A DNA stretch of 64,000 nt from Vitrella brassicaformis (lineage: Eukaryota > Sar > Vitrellaceae). This document shows positions 22,651 through 35,406 of the stretch, one piece after another. A program made the translations under genes and the position numbers. Where the stretch lies: assembly GCA_001179505.1 (NCBI GenBank), contig CDMY01000840.1, positions 62,001 to 126,000 of the forward strand. The letters run 5' to 3'. The stretch's first letter is position 1. Each line of letters starts with the position of its first letter. Below the pieces are notes generated by a model that did no database searches, was not told the DNA's origin, and saw only the letters and a program-made list of their open reading frames with translations.

Positions 22651-25221
22651 ATGGCGAGGAGAAGGTCTCTGCTTGCCTGGCTCGGCCTCACAACCATCGC
22701 AGTATCAACACAAGTAAGCAACCACACACGCACACACGAGAAACAAAGCAGAGCACGAGCTGGACTCATGCGCATGTGCCTGTCTGTCTATCGTCTATCT
22801 CAGAGTGTGTCTGCCGAGCCAGCGTACATCATCGAGATGAAGGAGGATGGCGGTCAGCTGCTGCTCCCACTCACAGCGGCCGGGCAGCAGGTCAACCTTT
22901 ACCTCGACTCGATGGGCCAGGGCATCCGCCTCTTCCAGTACAACACCTCTGCATGCCCACTGGACAAGGGCGGCAAGCCGGCCGCTGGGCGGGTGTGCTT
23001 CGACCCGCTCAAGGCAGAAAACGGGACGTGTTGGTGCAAGACGCAGATACACCAGAAGTGCATCGTGGACCCCACGCGGCCGAGCTTCAAATGCGCCTGC
23101 ATGAACCAGACCGACGAACACTCCTTCCAAGAGTGAGTCAGTGAGTGGGCGAAGCAGCAAGTGTTGTTGACTTGACAGTGCATTCGTCGCCCCCAACCCT
23201 CCCTCTTTCCATGTGTGTGTGTGTGTGTGTGTGTGTGTCAGGTATCCCTACAGCTGGGATGGTGTCGAGTACGAGGAGCATAGGCAAGAGGGCACTGGCT
23301 CGGTGTCGATCGACCTGCCCAGCGCTGCCCCCGGCTCGCCGAGTGCCGTGCTGCACTTCGCCAAGGAGAAGGCGGCGCTGAAGCTCATCAACAACAGGAC
23401 ACAGCACCAAGAGTGGCCGCTGTTCATGGGGGCCGGGGATGGCTTATGGGGACTCAGCGGTGAGTGTACAAGGCCCGCCGATGGATGGCTGCCAGCCATG
23501 AGCGTGGACGCTCTCTCTTTATGTATTTGTTGTCAGGCCGCTCGTTGTCGTGTCGAAACGAGTCCGTCTTCAGCGATCTTCTCGCGTCGGTCAACGCGAC
23601 GTCCTTCGCCTTTGATGTGTCGATCACCATCCCAACCGCGCCCGCAGACACACGCAAAGACTCGCACACCCGAGACCACCCAATCCACTCGCGAAGGCGG
23701 CTTAACAAGCGGAAAAAGGGGGCGGCTGCGCTGGGGGGAGGTGGGCACAAGAACGAGCTGCACATCGGTGGGTGGACGAAGAAGTACGGTCCGATTGCGT
23801 GGAGCGAGCGGAAGCAAACGGGCGGCTTCATGCAGGACGCCCTGCCGCAGTTCGTGCTCTACCACCCGTCTGTGTGCGGCGCCGACCTGCTCTATAACGA
23901 CTCTTCCAACTGGGTGGCCGCCGTCGACACAGGGTACGCACGAACCGCAGACCAGCATGACCATCCCATCCCATCCTCTGTGTGTGCGTGCTCGTTCGTT
24001 CAGCGCCGAGTGTCTGGGTTTGCCGAGCTTTATATGGGAGCGGTTAATGGCGTGGCTGCCGGTCGACTGTCCCGACGGGAAGCCTCCCGCCCAGCCGGCC
24101 AAGAAGGGCGAGCGGCCGCCTCCCCAGTATCCCGTGTGGCGGTACCGCGACACGCACCCCACCCTGTGCTCGCCACGGAAGGACGCGCGGCCGCTGCCGG
24201 TGTTTCAGTTCCGCTTGAGCGAAGATGAGGAGGGGCCGAGGTTAAACATACCACTTGGTGAGGGAGGGAAAGAGACGGAGGGTGTGTGGGGTGGGGGAGG
24301 GAGATGACGTTGTGTGTTGTGTGTGGTGGAATAGAGAGTTTGGTGCGTTGGAATGCCAGTTCCAAGAGGGAGGAGCTGTGCGTCAGCGGGGAGGCGCCGG
24401 CTTACATCATCGGGTAAGTTAGTCAGCCAGACAAGAGCCAGCCATATGCAGGCAAAACCTGGCAGGCAGGACGCTGGTGTACGTTTTTTGTGGGTCTCCG
24501 TGTCACACGTATCAGTCGCCCTCTCGAGTACACGACCAGCCCCTACATGACTTTCGGCACCTATGGTATGGTGGTGGGCAAGATAAGATAAGATGGCAGG
24601 CACGGCACTCCTATCGAATATATGTCTTTCCATGTGGTTCCTTCCTTGCCTGCCTGCCTTTCAGTGCTCAACAATCTCTACTACGTTGTCAACGATGCCA
24701 ACAACACTATCGGGTGCGGGGCGGGGCGGTGCGCACGGCATGCACACAAACGGGCTGGGCTTGCATTCTGCACAACGAAGCATGAGCTGCATGTGTGTGT
24801 GGTTGCAACGGTGCAGTTTCGCGCAGAAGAACCTCAAGGCTGCCGGCAGCGACGCCTTCTGTGCGATGGAGGCGTCATGCCTGGGATCGCAGACCTACTA
24901 CCGCCCCCGCAATGTGTGTCTCGACCCCACGTGCTCCAAGTGGTACTTCAAGACACTCGACGCGCACACCAAGTAAGCATGCCGCCCATGCCATGCTCCC
25001 GGCTCCCCACACACATGCACACGCCTCAGAATGACCAAATGTGTGCTGCTCTGTGTCTTTTTTCGTTGCGTATTGTCTCTGTGCTGTGCAGGGAGTGCCG
25101 CTACTTCTCTTCCTTGCCTGCGATGGCCGTGACCATTCTGGTTTTGCTGGCGTGCACCGATCTGTGGGGCCACCACCTTTACAAGCTGGCGCTGCAAAAG
25201 GCCAGAGCCATCTGCAGATGA
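22651..25221 (+). CDS. Pepsin-like aspartic protease (family A1), membrane-anchored, atypical first active site
   Basis: The start MARRRSLLAWLGLTTIAVST is a signal peptide. Exons in phase then follow the A1 layout. The first catalytic motif region reads QQVNLYLDSMGQGIRLF (near 22890), where family members have DTGS. A flap-like GTGSVSIDLP follows, then DGLWGLSG/RSLSC and SFAFDVSI (near 23440-23630), HIGGWTKKYGPIAW (near 23770), and the second catalytic motif VAAVDTG/AECLGLP (near 23930, split by an intron). Next come SPYMTFGTY and LNNLYYVVNDANNTIGFAQ (24540-24840), which match the family's C-terminal ILG...YVVFD...IGFA pattern. The C-terminus has a membrane segment (MAVTILVLLACTDLW) and a short cytosolic tail. 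Both Asp residues are kept, but Met replaces the glycine after DS, so activity is uncertain. Stop TGA 25219-25221. Confidence 0.75.
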
Positions 25222-25443
25222 GGGACATACATACTACTTATGTCCGTGGCGTGATGGATGGGATGGCTGGGCAGCCCGGGTCTGCGGATTCATTGCAGTC
25301 AGTGCTGTGTGGATGGGGAGCAAGATCTCATTTATGTCGTGTGTATCTATGAGTCGGTCTGCCAGAGAGTGGGTGTGATGTGACAATGATGTCTTTTTCA
25401 GTGTCTGTAGTCGTCATTTGACGAGAGAGCTTCACCAGAGTGT

Positions 25444-25462
25444 GCGAGCTCATTTGCAAGCT
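25444..25462 (+). promoter_or_regulatory. GCGAGCT site with imperfect second half upstream of CFAP91
   Basis: GCGAGCT at 25444-25450 is followed by TGCAAGCT at 25455-25462, an imperfect inverted pair. It lies 40-60 bases before the ATG at 25503. Confidence 0.4.
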
Positions 25463-25502
25463 AAGATTGCAGGCCCCAGTCTTTCCAATATCCTCCCCAC
25501 CC

Positions 25503-27330
25503 ATGGCGACGAGAACAACGACCGTTGTGGCTCCGGCGAGTCCTCTGCAGCAAGGGCCGACAGTGGGGGCGGGCCAGGGGACACAGGCGGGAAGAGTGCC
25601 TTACAGGACACACCAGGTGCCAAACCGGGCGTATGACCACCTCTATGACCCGCTCTACTGCTCGGCCGGGCCTACTGACCATGCCAAACTCGTGAGCACG
25701 CCGGATGGCCATGACATGCAGCGGACGGCGTGCGTGTGAGTGGTTGGTTGGTTGGCTTGTGTTGTGCAGACGATGCGCGGGATGGCGGGCCAGGTTGAGA
25801 AGGTGGCCGACTGTGAGTTTTACTTCTCGGAGCTGCAGCACTGTCCCAGACACACACTGCGCATCTCTGAGGTAAGGTGAGGTGCCTGCCTGTCTGTCTG
25901 TCTGTCAAGTGCAAAGAGTCTTTGTCTGGTGTTCATCGTTTCAGAATCCCAGCAAGGCCCCGCCTGGCCATGTGGACACCAACTGGCACCCTCCAGCAGG
26001 ACCTGACGTCGATGCAGACCAGGTGAATACGGCCCGTCTCTAGATAGCTGCACATCAATGATCAATCGTCTCTCTCTCCCTGTGTCTGTGTCTGTGTCTC
26101 TGTGTCTGTGTCTCTGTGTCTGTGTCTGTGTCTGTGTCTGTGTGTGTCAACGAAGGTCACAGGGAAGCACCGGCACAAGTTCTTCCGCCGTCCCCTGGTG
26201 GCCAGCCTGTCAGCACAGTCACCGGTCGGTGAGCGATTGACCTCCACCACCCAACCACACAAATGTGTCACCTTTTATGTGTACATGTGTAGGTTGTGTA
26301 TGCGAGCGCTGCGCCGGCTCGTGTGGCGGCAGTGCTTCGTGCGACGGCTGATATCACGGCCATCCCCCGGCAACGAGCACCTGTCGACCCCTTCGTCACT
26401 GTTGGGCGAGGTAGGCAGGTCAATGCACACGCACCTCACCTGGCAGAGCATATTTGGTGTGCATGGCATGGCTGGGCTGGTGTAGAGAGTCTCGACGGGC
26501 GGACGAGGACCATTGGTGAGAGAGTGAAGAAACAGACAGACAGACAGACAGACAGACACACAGACACACTCACTCGATTTGTGTGTGCATGTGGATGGAT
26601 GCCGTGTGGTGTGTGCAGGGATCCAGTCCGTCTACCGTGAGGGCTCTGCGCAGACGGACCCCTACTCGCCGCCATACGTGCTGCAGTCAGCTGATCCTAA
26701 CTTCAACCCCGAAGTCATTCATTAATCCGATCCGTACACCCCATATATACCCAGCAATTCGTTGTCTGTCTGTGTGTCTTCAGGTGCTGACCATAGCCCA
26801 GTTGTGTTGGGACAAGGGCCTCCCCGCGACAAACATCGAGGTCGCCATGATACAGAAAATGAGACAGAAGAGGTACGTACGTGGCACCTGCCCACGATGC
26901 ACTCGCAACACACACACGATACGATACGATCACCATACGCCTGCCCTATTTGTGAATATGCACAATCAATCAGGTTATGGGACCAGATGCTGCCGCCGTC
27001 GACTGATGAGTTTTCGTTCCGTCTACGTGAGCGGCTGCTCACCGAGGCAGAGTTCAAGGAATGGGCAGACAGAGAACAACACATCAAAGACCTACAGGTA
27101 AGGCAAGGCCCTCCAGCCAAGAACACCGACCAACGAGCACATACTTCTGTTGGTCTGTGTGTGTGCAGCGTCGCCGTCTCGAGATTATCCGTGAGGAGTT
27201 GGCTGCTCGCGAGGAGAAGCGTACCTCCCAGCAGGCCGACAGGGTGGAGCGCATCCGCGTCAAGAAGATCGACAACAAGGACAGAAGAATCGCCAAGGGA
27301 CAAAAGAAACGAATCAAGGTGGGTGACATA

Positions 27331-27378
<48 letters not shown>

Positions 27379-29611
27379 ATACATGCCCTCTATGCCGCTC
27401 AGACGCTCCGCAAGATGTATCGCGAGAAGGCCATGGCTGAGACGCTGCTGCAGTCCAGGAAGCGAGACGTCATCAAGGTAGGGCGGGACATACATGGCGG
27501 ATGCATGTGCGCACCTTTCACTTCCTTACTCTGTCTGCAGGATTATGCAGCGACCGGTTCCACAGTGTATGCCCCTATCCTGCGGGAGGGCCAGCGGCCC
27601 GACACAGCCACAGGGAAGATCGAGATACAACCCGCTGACCTCCAGGCAGGCAACACAAACCAGAAAAACCGTACCGTCCAGCTGATGGTTCCTTGTTTGT
27701 TCCATATTTGTTCCATATTTGTTGATTCGTGTAGAGTTTCTCTGGTCTGTCTGATTTGGAGCGCACGATGCCCCGGAGTGCGTTGAGCGTCAAGGTGCCA
27801 TCGCGAGACCCCGAGATCAACACGACCAAATACAGACAGAGGAAGGACGCCGAGGTGGGCGAAGGCATGTACTTGCTGTACACAGCCATCTCCTCTCTGC
27901 GGAGACATGACATGCTGTGTCGTGCTGTGCTGTGCTGTGGTCTTGCAGCTGGAGCATGCATTAGAAAGCACCATGAGCTCTATCAAACAGAAACTGGCCG
28001 ACAAATTCCAAGTGGTGCAGTGCATAAACACCGAAACACACACCCAAGTCCTCCTCTTTCTTCCCTCTGTGTGGCTGCCATGGCTGCAGGGAGAGGGGGA
28101 GCTGCTTCCGGGCGAGCGCGTCGAGGGCGCCGTGTCTCAGAAGAAGTACCACACACGAGACATTTTGGAGCGTCCCGAGACGCCTCGCGTGGATGAGGTG
28201 CTGCCCGAGGAGGAGAAGCTCGAGACGGCCACCATCCTCCTCCAGCGACTCATACGGTGAGGGAGGGAGGCAAGAAGGGGTCATTCATTCTTCGTGGCGT
28301 GGATGCCTGAGTCTTCTTTTCCGGCTGTATGTTATGTGGTGACTTCAGCGGTCGCGCACTGCAGAACAGGATGTTTGAGGGCAAGGAGAAGCGGCTCGAC
28401 CTCATCAACGAACTCAGAGACGCCGAACGGTCGCGACACAGACACATAGACCCAGACAGGCACAGGCATCAGAGCATCCCCGTGCGGCGCGGCACGTGTG
28501 CAGGTTGGTTGAGATGCCTCCTGAGGACCAGGAGAGGATGCAGGCCGAGAAGGTCAGCTTGGCAACAAAGCCACACGAGAGAATATAAAAGCTGGTCGGT
28601 AGATCGATGTGTCTTTTGTGTGTCTTCATGGGTCGTCAGGAGCGTGAGCGTGCTGCTGATGCTGTGGTGGACTCCATCCAGGGCAGCGTCGTGGCTCAGA
28701 CTCTCGACCAGCTCTCCAAAGAACTCAGAAGATTCGAAGTAATCAGCCCCCACTCACCCACCAGCACACAAGGCAGGCACATACGCTGGGTCTTGATGGG
28801 TATGGACGCACAGGAGGAGCAGCGGATTGCGGCTTTTGTCAAGATGGCCGAGCGTGATCGTCGTCTGCGCCAGGCACAGGAGAGCGGTCGACGGCAGGCG
28901 GAGGAGCGGCTCCGGGCGCGGGAAGATGAGATGTTCCGTGAGATACTGGGCGTGCACCAGGGGACCGTCGACTCTTATGTCGACCAGGTGAGATGGACAC
29001 GCGACGGCTGTGCATATGAGTGGAAGGGTGGTCGTGTGTTGGTCTGTGTCTGTCTTTGGTCAGATATTGACGTCGACTGTGGAGAAGTCTGCGCGTGTGC
29101 AGGCGCTCACCGAGGCCAAACTCAAGGTCATGCAGATGAGACACGCATGCTGACCATGGTCATGTCATGTTTCCCTCCGTGTCTGTCTCGTCTCTTGAAC
29201 AGGCCACCAAGATCAATACGGTCGTCGATGCCCTTGAGGAGAAATACTCGGTGGGTACATGAATGAAACACATTCACGCACATTGAGACGCATACAATGA
29301 CATGACTGACGTGTACGAATGCCTACAGGCACCCGAGACGATTGTGCGGGAGCTGGTGTCATCCTTCGTTCTTCCCCACGTCCACCGCGAGACAGTCAGG
29401 CGGAGAATCATGGTCAGTCAGTGAGACTCAATCGAGACATCCATCACCCGGGCCATGGTTGCGTGTACGTGTGTGGTACGTGATGTGCGTGTAGGTCGAG
29501 GAGGGTCGGTATATGAAGGCGGCGAGGGAGGCCGTGGAGGAGACCGTGAAGCGCGTGGAGCAGGCCATGACGAAGAGAAAGGAAGACATCAGGAAGACCA
29601 TGCAGGAGTAG
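25503..29611 (+). CDS. CFAP91: Cilia- and flagella-associated protein 91 (MAATS1, radial-spoke base protein)
   Basis: CFAP91 is part of the calmodulin- and spoke-associated complex at the base of axonemal radial spokes. About 20 short exons start at ATG 25503 and end at TAG 29609-29611. Family hallmarks appear in order: NRAYDHLYDPLY (near 25630), a conserved short block FYFSELQHCPRHTLR (near 25830), VTGKHRHKFFRRP (near 26160), VVYASAAPA (near 26295), the SAQTDPYSPPYV block (near 26650), and LTIAQLCWDKGLPA with EVAMIQKMRQKR (near 26800). A long basic coiled coil rich in Arg, Lys and Glu follows to the end, with EEQRIAAFVKMAERDRRLR near 28820. The product is about 750-800 residues. With DNAAF5 it shows that the organism builds a motile flagellum. 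Some short middle exons (28500-28560, 29070-29260) are inferred from splice sites only. Confidence 0.85.
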
Positions 29612-29825
29612 CAGCTGCGGGGTGGCGGGTTGGGGGTTGGGCTCTCGACTGGACACATGCTTCGCTACAATCCATCAATGTGCGTGCGTCTCCATCTCGT
29701 CTTCACGTCTGCATTCATGGCTGGTCATCACTCACTTCAAAGGCCGTTCCGCCTTCTCTTCCTTGTCTTCTTCTTTGCGAGACAAAGCGTGTGTTTCGCA
29801 GGCAGTCAGTCCATACATGGGTGTA

Positions 29826-32193
29826 TCAGAAGACCTTCTGCGCAGCGCAGGCCTCGATGTCCTCCTTTTTGTTGTCGTATTTGGTGTAGTTCCTCCGGAG
29901 GTCAGACAGGTCGCAGCTGGTCCCCACGTGTTCCAGCACGCAGCACCCTCTTTGCACCTGGGCGCTCATGCACGTGGGCAGCTCAGTGATGCGGTAAGCC
30001 TTGTGTCTGGACGTCAGGAACTTCGGCTGCCCAATGGCAGTCACGGGCAGGATCTCTGGCGTCACCCCGACGTGGTACGTGGCGATCGGTCTGCCTTTCC
30101 AGGGGGCGATGATGAAGTCGTACTTGTCTCTGGCGGTCCGACTGGAGGCCATCTTCGTCAAGGCGATACTGATGTGGAGCTCCTCGCGAGGCACGTTAGA
30201 TGAGGTCACCTCTCCCGTCACCGCATTGAGAAGCAGAGGGCTGCAGCAGAGGGGACGTGGCACCCTGCACACACACACAGGGAGCGATCCATTACCCCCC
30301 GTACCTCTCCGCATATATCTGAGTGAGCTTACTCACTCGCCAGAGAGAAGGAGCCTGTCCAGGACGCTTCTGTGAAGTGTCAGCTCTCCGTCCGGAGGGG
30401 CGTAATCGGGAGAGTCACGGGCGCACTGGAAGGGGCTGCGAGTCTTGGTCACCTGCAAGAGGGGCATGACAGAGTTCTGTGTGTGTTGTGTCATGTCCTG
30501 TAGGGTTACCGGGCCGAGCGGTCGCAGCGCCGAGACGTACTTGGCGGCAGATTCAATTTTCTGCGTACGTGTCAACACACGGATGGTCACACACGTGATC
30601 TGCGAAGACACCGACATGTTTTATTGTCTCACGGGGTAGAGCCCCTCGCCGGTCATGTCGTGGAGGGTGAGCAACACGTCCTTGGCATAGTCTTCTCTCT
30701 TGGTCTTGGGGCTGAGCTTCGCCTCACCCTTGTCGTTGACCAGCAGGCCTAGCGCATTTGAGCGCTCAAGCATCCAACTGCATACACGCATAGGCGAATG
30801 ACAGCGGCAGGGAGGGAGACACGAGCAGTCAGTCAATCTCGTGAGTTCCTTACTTGAGTGGGATGTTTGCGAATCGCCTGTCTTGGGCGTCCCAATCGTG
30901 CAGCCCACCCACGTCAGAATGGTCACCTGCTCATGTATGTTTGTGTGTGGGTTGAGGTGGTGTGAGAGAGACATGGGCGAAGACCTACCAGGGAACCACA
31001 CTCTCTCAATGTTCTGGCCCCTCGCCGCCTCCTGCAAAACAGGAATTGATTCCGCCTTATGTATACGATCTCCGTTTCCTTTACCCATGCAGTGCACCCC
31101 AGCCACCTGCTGGATCGGTTCGTGTTTCGCAAGAGGAAAAACATCGTACATGTCTCGCATCTCGTCCAAAGCCATAGCGTGCAGCACATTCTCTGTGGTT
31201 GGGGCCAGACCAACGGAGAGATCTGCACGTACGCCCAGCCGGCCACCAGCCCAGAGAGAGACGAACTTGGCATCCGGTCACACGTGTGTGTCTCTCGGCG
31301 CACCTTCGATCGCCATGCCCATGATCTGGGTATCTGCGCAGGCGTCGAACAGCCCTAGAAGGTATCTCGGCAGCCGATGTTCCTTCCGCTGGGCGGCCAG
31401 ACTGTCGTCCCTGACGTGGGATTCCCATCTGAGGAGGAGCTCTGGGTTTGCCCTGAGCTCCTCCAAATCGGACCCGCTGGCCGGCAGCCCGTAAGAAGCC
31501 AGGATACCTTCAGCCAGATAGATAGCAATGGATACATACATGTCTCATGCGTACGTATTACACACACAGGATCTGCTTGCTTCCTCCTCAGTGACCCACC
31601 CTGCAGGAGCCGTGCTTGGTGTCCTCCCCTGACAGAAAATGCAATCATACGTACGTGCACGAATGCGTGCAAATCAGAGAAAACCAGCGTCACCTCGAGT
31701 AGCCAAAGATGGCAATCCTGTCAGTCTTCTTGGCCCTCGCATCCATCAACCACTCCAGCGCCCTGAACACGCTCTCCTCGAAGCCGCCTCCGGTAGTCTT
31801 CGCGAGGAGGTCCCTGAAGTCCAAAACCGCGTTTTGTACCTTGCTGACGACCCGCCAGAGAAGTGAATCTTCTGGAGTCTCGCCGGGTTTGTTTTTGGCG
31901 TGCTCTGTCCCTATGCCGGAGAAGTACTTGACCAGCTGGCTGCCTTGGGCCACCCTCCCTTTCTGAGCCAGGGTCTCCCATAGGAGAGCGATGTTGGTCA
32001 AGGTGTCAGTCCTCACGCCATTGTCACTGGTGTCCTTGTCCTGGCCCGTCCCAGCAAACATCACAATCAAGTTGCGGGGGTTGCCTCCTCTGGACCAGCC
32101 ATTCCACGGCAGAGCCTTGTAGTGCTCGCGGACAGTCACTGTGGAGTTGGTCCATGCTGCGACACTGCCGGCTGGCAGAACAAGGCAAAGCAT
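29826..32193 (-). CDS. DUF2235 / Tle1-type alpha/beta-hydrolase (putative phospholipase)
   Basis: DUF2235 is the catalytic domain of Tle1-type phospholipases and also occurs in fungi and protists. ATG 32193 begins a short hydrophobic leader (MLCLVLPAGSVAA). The core follows: NLIVMFAGTGQDKD (near 32070), the nucleophile elbow GYSR/GGHQARLLQGG, joined across an intron (31685 to 31630), LFDACADTQIMGMAIEG (near 31340, where relatives have a DTV motif), VLHAMALDEMRDMY (near 31180), and RVWFPG/DHSDVGG (near 30990-30920), which supplies the expected His and Asp region. Ser of GYSRG, Asp and His are all present. A C-terminal extension of about 180 residues, Cys-containing, ends at TGA 29826-29828. 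An extra upstream exon encoding MPILAL (ATG near 32267) is possible. The substrate cannot be told; secretion is suggested by the leader. Confidence 0.75.
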
Positions 32194-32432
32194 TGCAGAA
32201 TACGCAAATGTGTTGCCGACAGACTGAGTGCTCTTCTAAGCTTATCTACCAGTGCAAGTATCGGCATGCCACGCAAGGAGGAGAGCGACGAAAGACTTCA
32301 GTACCATCTGAAAAGAATTAAAACGTCACGCATGCCAAGTGGCAACATTCTCACAGGTCCACCTACTCTTTTCAGTCGAAAAGGATTTCAGACGCGTCTG
32401 AGACACCGTGACCCGTTGTCGCCCCCACCTTG

Positions 32433-32439
32433 AGCTCGC
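32433..32439 (+). promoter_or_regulatory. AGCTCGC site 24 bases before the dehydrogenase ATG
   Basis: The single heptamer AGCTCGC lies in the 269-base gap between divergent starts at 32193 and 32463. It is one of the recurring promoter heptamers. Confidence 0.35.
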
Positions 32440-32462
32440 AATCGAAGGGAAAAAAAAAACAC

Positions 32463-34891
32463 ATGATGGATGTGGCGCTGTGCCTCCTCTCGGTGTTGGC
32501 AGTGATCTTGAGCCGCAATGGCTGCCGTGGCCAGCCAGATCTAGAGGAGGATATCGAGCCACACGAGTACAGCTCTGATCTCTGCCCCTACCCATACAGA
32601 GGAGCCCAGCTGCCTGAGGGCTGGACGGCGTGCAAGTGGCTGGATGGGCTGGGGGAGCCACGAGGGCTGGAGATGGGCCTGGTGGAGACCAACAATGACC
32701 TGCTGATCATCGACCGCATTGGCATCACAATGCCCAAGATGGAGGCACGGATCCTTGTGGCGGCCGATGACGATGCGTCTGGGGTAAACACCGGAAGGTG
32801 GCTGGTATATCCCTTCATGATATTATTGCGGATGTTTGCAGGCCATTGATGCTGAGGGAGAGTTGGTGGAATTATGGAGAGGGGATATACCACTCAACCA
32901 CGGTAGCCAGATGGAATAATGGGACCCGCTGATTCATGAATGGCGGTGAATATAGGCATCGCTGTGTTCGGCGGTTTTCTCTTCGCGACCACTGATCGCA
33001 CCTGCTACCGGTGAAAACACACGTACACTGAATGGAGTTTTGTGTGAGTATGTCGCCTGGTGCAGGTGGCCGTACACACCCGGGCAGCGAACTCCTCTGG
33101 ATGACAGCGAGCGTGTGGTGGTGGTGCGGAATATCAACAAGGACGGAACAGGAGGAGCCAAAAGGGGACACACCACCAGGTAATTGACAGAAAGACAGAC
33201 AGATGACCCCCTTTCCCCACCAACTGTTTTCGTCCGCTGTGCTGCAGGACACTCCTGTTCGGTCCCGATGGTGAGCTCTACATCAGTGTTGGCTCGTACG
33301 GCAACGCCGACCCCGATAGCCACAGAGCTCGAGTGCTGCTGTAAGCGAAGTCAACGAGACACATGCAAAGACTGCAAAGGACACCGCGCGGATCTCAGGT
33401 GTCGCGACGTGACGTTGCCTTCGGAGGAGCTGCCTCGCGGGGGACATGACTTCCAGGAATGTGAAGTCTATGCGGTGAGTGCCACACATCCGGTCCTCTC
33501 TAAACTACACGGCACACCTGGCTCCTCTTTTTTCATTGCAGGATGGCCTGCGCAATGCTGTGGGCCTCGCGTGGGACCCGATGGGTAGGCCTTCCTTTAT
33601 CGTCCGCTCACGAACATCCGTCATGTCTCGGTCTGTGACTCTGTGTCTGTGCAGGTGTGTTGTGGGAGGCTGATAATGGGCCGGACGAGCTGTGCCGCCC
33701 CGACCTCGGAGGGCTCATATGGGAAGACAACCCCGCAGAAGAAATCAATAAACTCGACAAACCGGCGGCGTAAGGAAGATCGACCGATGCCGAGACACAG
33801 CATACGACGGGCGTGTGTGAGTCCTCTGTGTGTGGTCCAGCCATTACGGGTACCCGATGTGCTTCACAGAGGGGAAGTTGCCAGAAGGCTGGGGGCTCGG
33901 CGAGGGCACACAGTGGTATGTGACCACAAGAAAGAAGAAACCATGTCATTCTACTGTTCTGCCTCAGGGCATGGACGAGTTTTCACCAGAAATATGGTGG
34001 TGAGTACGATGATGACTACTGCCGCAACCCCACCAAAAACGTGCCGCCGGCATTCAACATGCAGGCGAGTCACGCGTTCCTGCATCCCTCTCCTTATATC
34101 CATCTCATACGGCTCGTGTCTCTCTGTTGTTCAGGCGCATACGGCTCCTTTGGGCATCGAGTTCTTTGGCGCGCGATACAGCGACACGCCCTGCTACAAC
34201 GGCACCACAACTCAGCCCGAGAGCCGTTCTGCTGTCCCTGGGGGCAGCAATGCCACCAACGCCACGGTCCGCCCCTCTTTCGCTGAGCGCGTCAAGGCTC
34301 GCACTGGGGACGAGGCGCTCATGCCGCTCCCATGCTCAATGTTCGGAGACATCTTCGTGCCTCGACATGGTGAGCAAGGAATGTATAGAACATATTCGAC
34401 TGTTTCTGTCTTGCGCTAGGCTCCTGGAATCGACAAGAGGCCGTTGGTTTCGATGTCTTGCACATATCCATGAAGTACGGCATGCCGACTGGCGAATCCC
34501 AAGTCATCCTCCAGCACAGCCGTAAGCCGTCTTGACGTATATGGACAGTCCATTCATTGGCCGCCTCTCCTTGTGTATCTGTCTGTGTGTGTCCCATGAA
34601 GCGTATATGGCCATGTGGAAGAACCAAATGAGACCCGTCGACGCACTTTTCGATCACAAAGTCAGCCAAGGCCCACATATATAATACTCTCCATCCCCGT
34701 GTGTACGATGTGTCCACTCTCAGGGACGTCTGTTGGTATCGTCGGACACGAGCGGCGAGATCATTATGATAGGCATCAACGGCATCCAGCAGCTGACGGG
34801 ACGTCCCATGGACGTCGAGGGCCCTCTGTGCCAGCCAGAAGAACGGCCGGAGCAGGACAAAGGGGACGGCGCCGCAAGACGCCTGCGGTGA
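32463..34891 (+). CDS. Secreted sorbosone/glucose dehydrogenase-like beta-propeller protein
   Basis: Two adjacent ATGs (32463, 32466) begin a clear signal peptide (DVALCLLSVLAVILS). The mature part matches soluble PQQ-type sugar dehydrogenases and related six-bladed propellers: TLLFGPDGELYISVGSYGNA (near 33255), DGLRNAVGLAWDPMG (near 33545), LWEADNGPDEL (near 33670), an EINKLDKP...HYGYPMCF block across an intron (33755-33860), and FGDIFVPRHGSWNR (near 34345-34430), the family's HGSWNR signature. The last exons give HKGRLLVSSDTSGEI and a charged tail ending at TGA 34889-34891. It may oxidise sugars or polyols outside the cell or in the secretory system. The cofactor is inferred only from the family. 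It is head to head with the DUF2235 hydrolase, and both appear to be secreted. Confidence 0.75.
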
Positions 34892-35406
34892 CGGCGTCAT
34901 GGCACAGACATGTGCAGCTTTCTCGAACTTTTTGGAGAATGTGGCTGGTAGCGTGTGTGTGTTCCGCCTGTGTGAGGCGCATCCGCAGTGTAGTGTGCAC
35001 AGCCCCATTCCCAGCGACTTCTTGTGACCCTAGATGTCGATAATATGCGTGTGGTGTGACGTGAAATTTATAATGTGTTGTGCTCCTGTCATCTGCGGTG
35101 ACCTCATGCTGCCTGTGTGATGTCAAGTGTGGCTGGTGTTTTTCAATGGACAAGGCAGTGCAGTGCGGGCCACTGTGTGTATCAGACTGATCGATCATCT
35201 CATGGAGCAAGCGCTCGCTCTTGAATCAATGGCGTCTCCCGAGCAGTCCGTCCCGAACTCAAAAAGATCCATACACACATTTTATTCAGCCAGTCAAAAG
35301 CACAGCAACGACCTCCCCCTCCCGCCTTCACCAGTCACTATCCACACACTCAGCCCAGCCCAGCCCAGCCCAGCCACACAGCCCCAGATCCCTCAATCCC
35401 TCAATG
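34892..35406. other. Intergenic region between convergent genes
   Basis: This is 3' flanking sequence with a short CAGCC repeat (about 35350-35372). No gene is seen. Confidence 0.45.

Noticed and set aside
26512-26570. Regular CAGACAGACAGA repeats as a possible CRISPR-like array
   Set aside because: The units are four bases with no spacers. This is an intron microsatellite.
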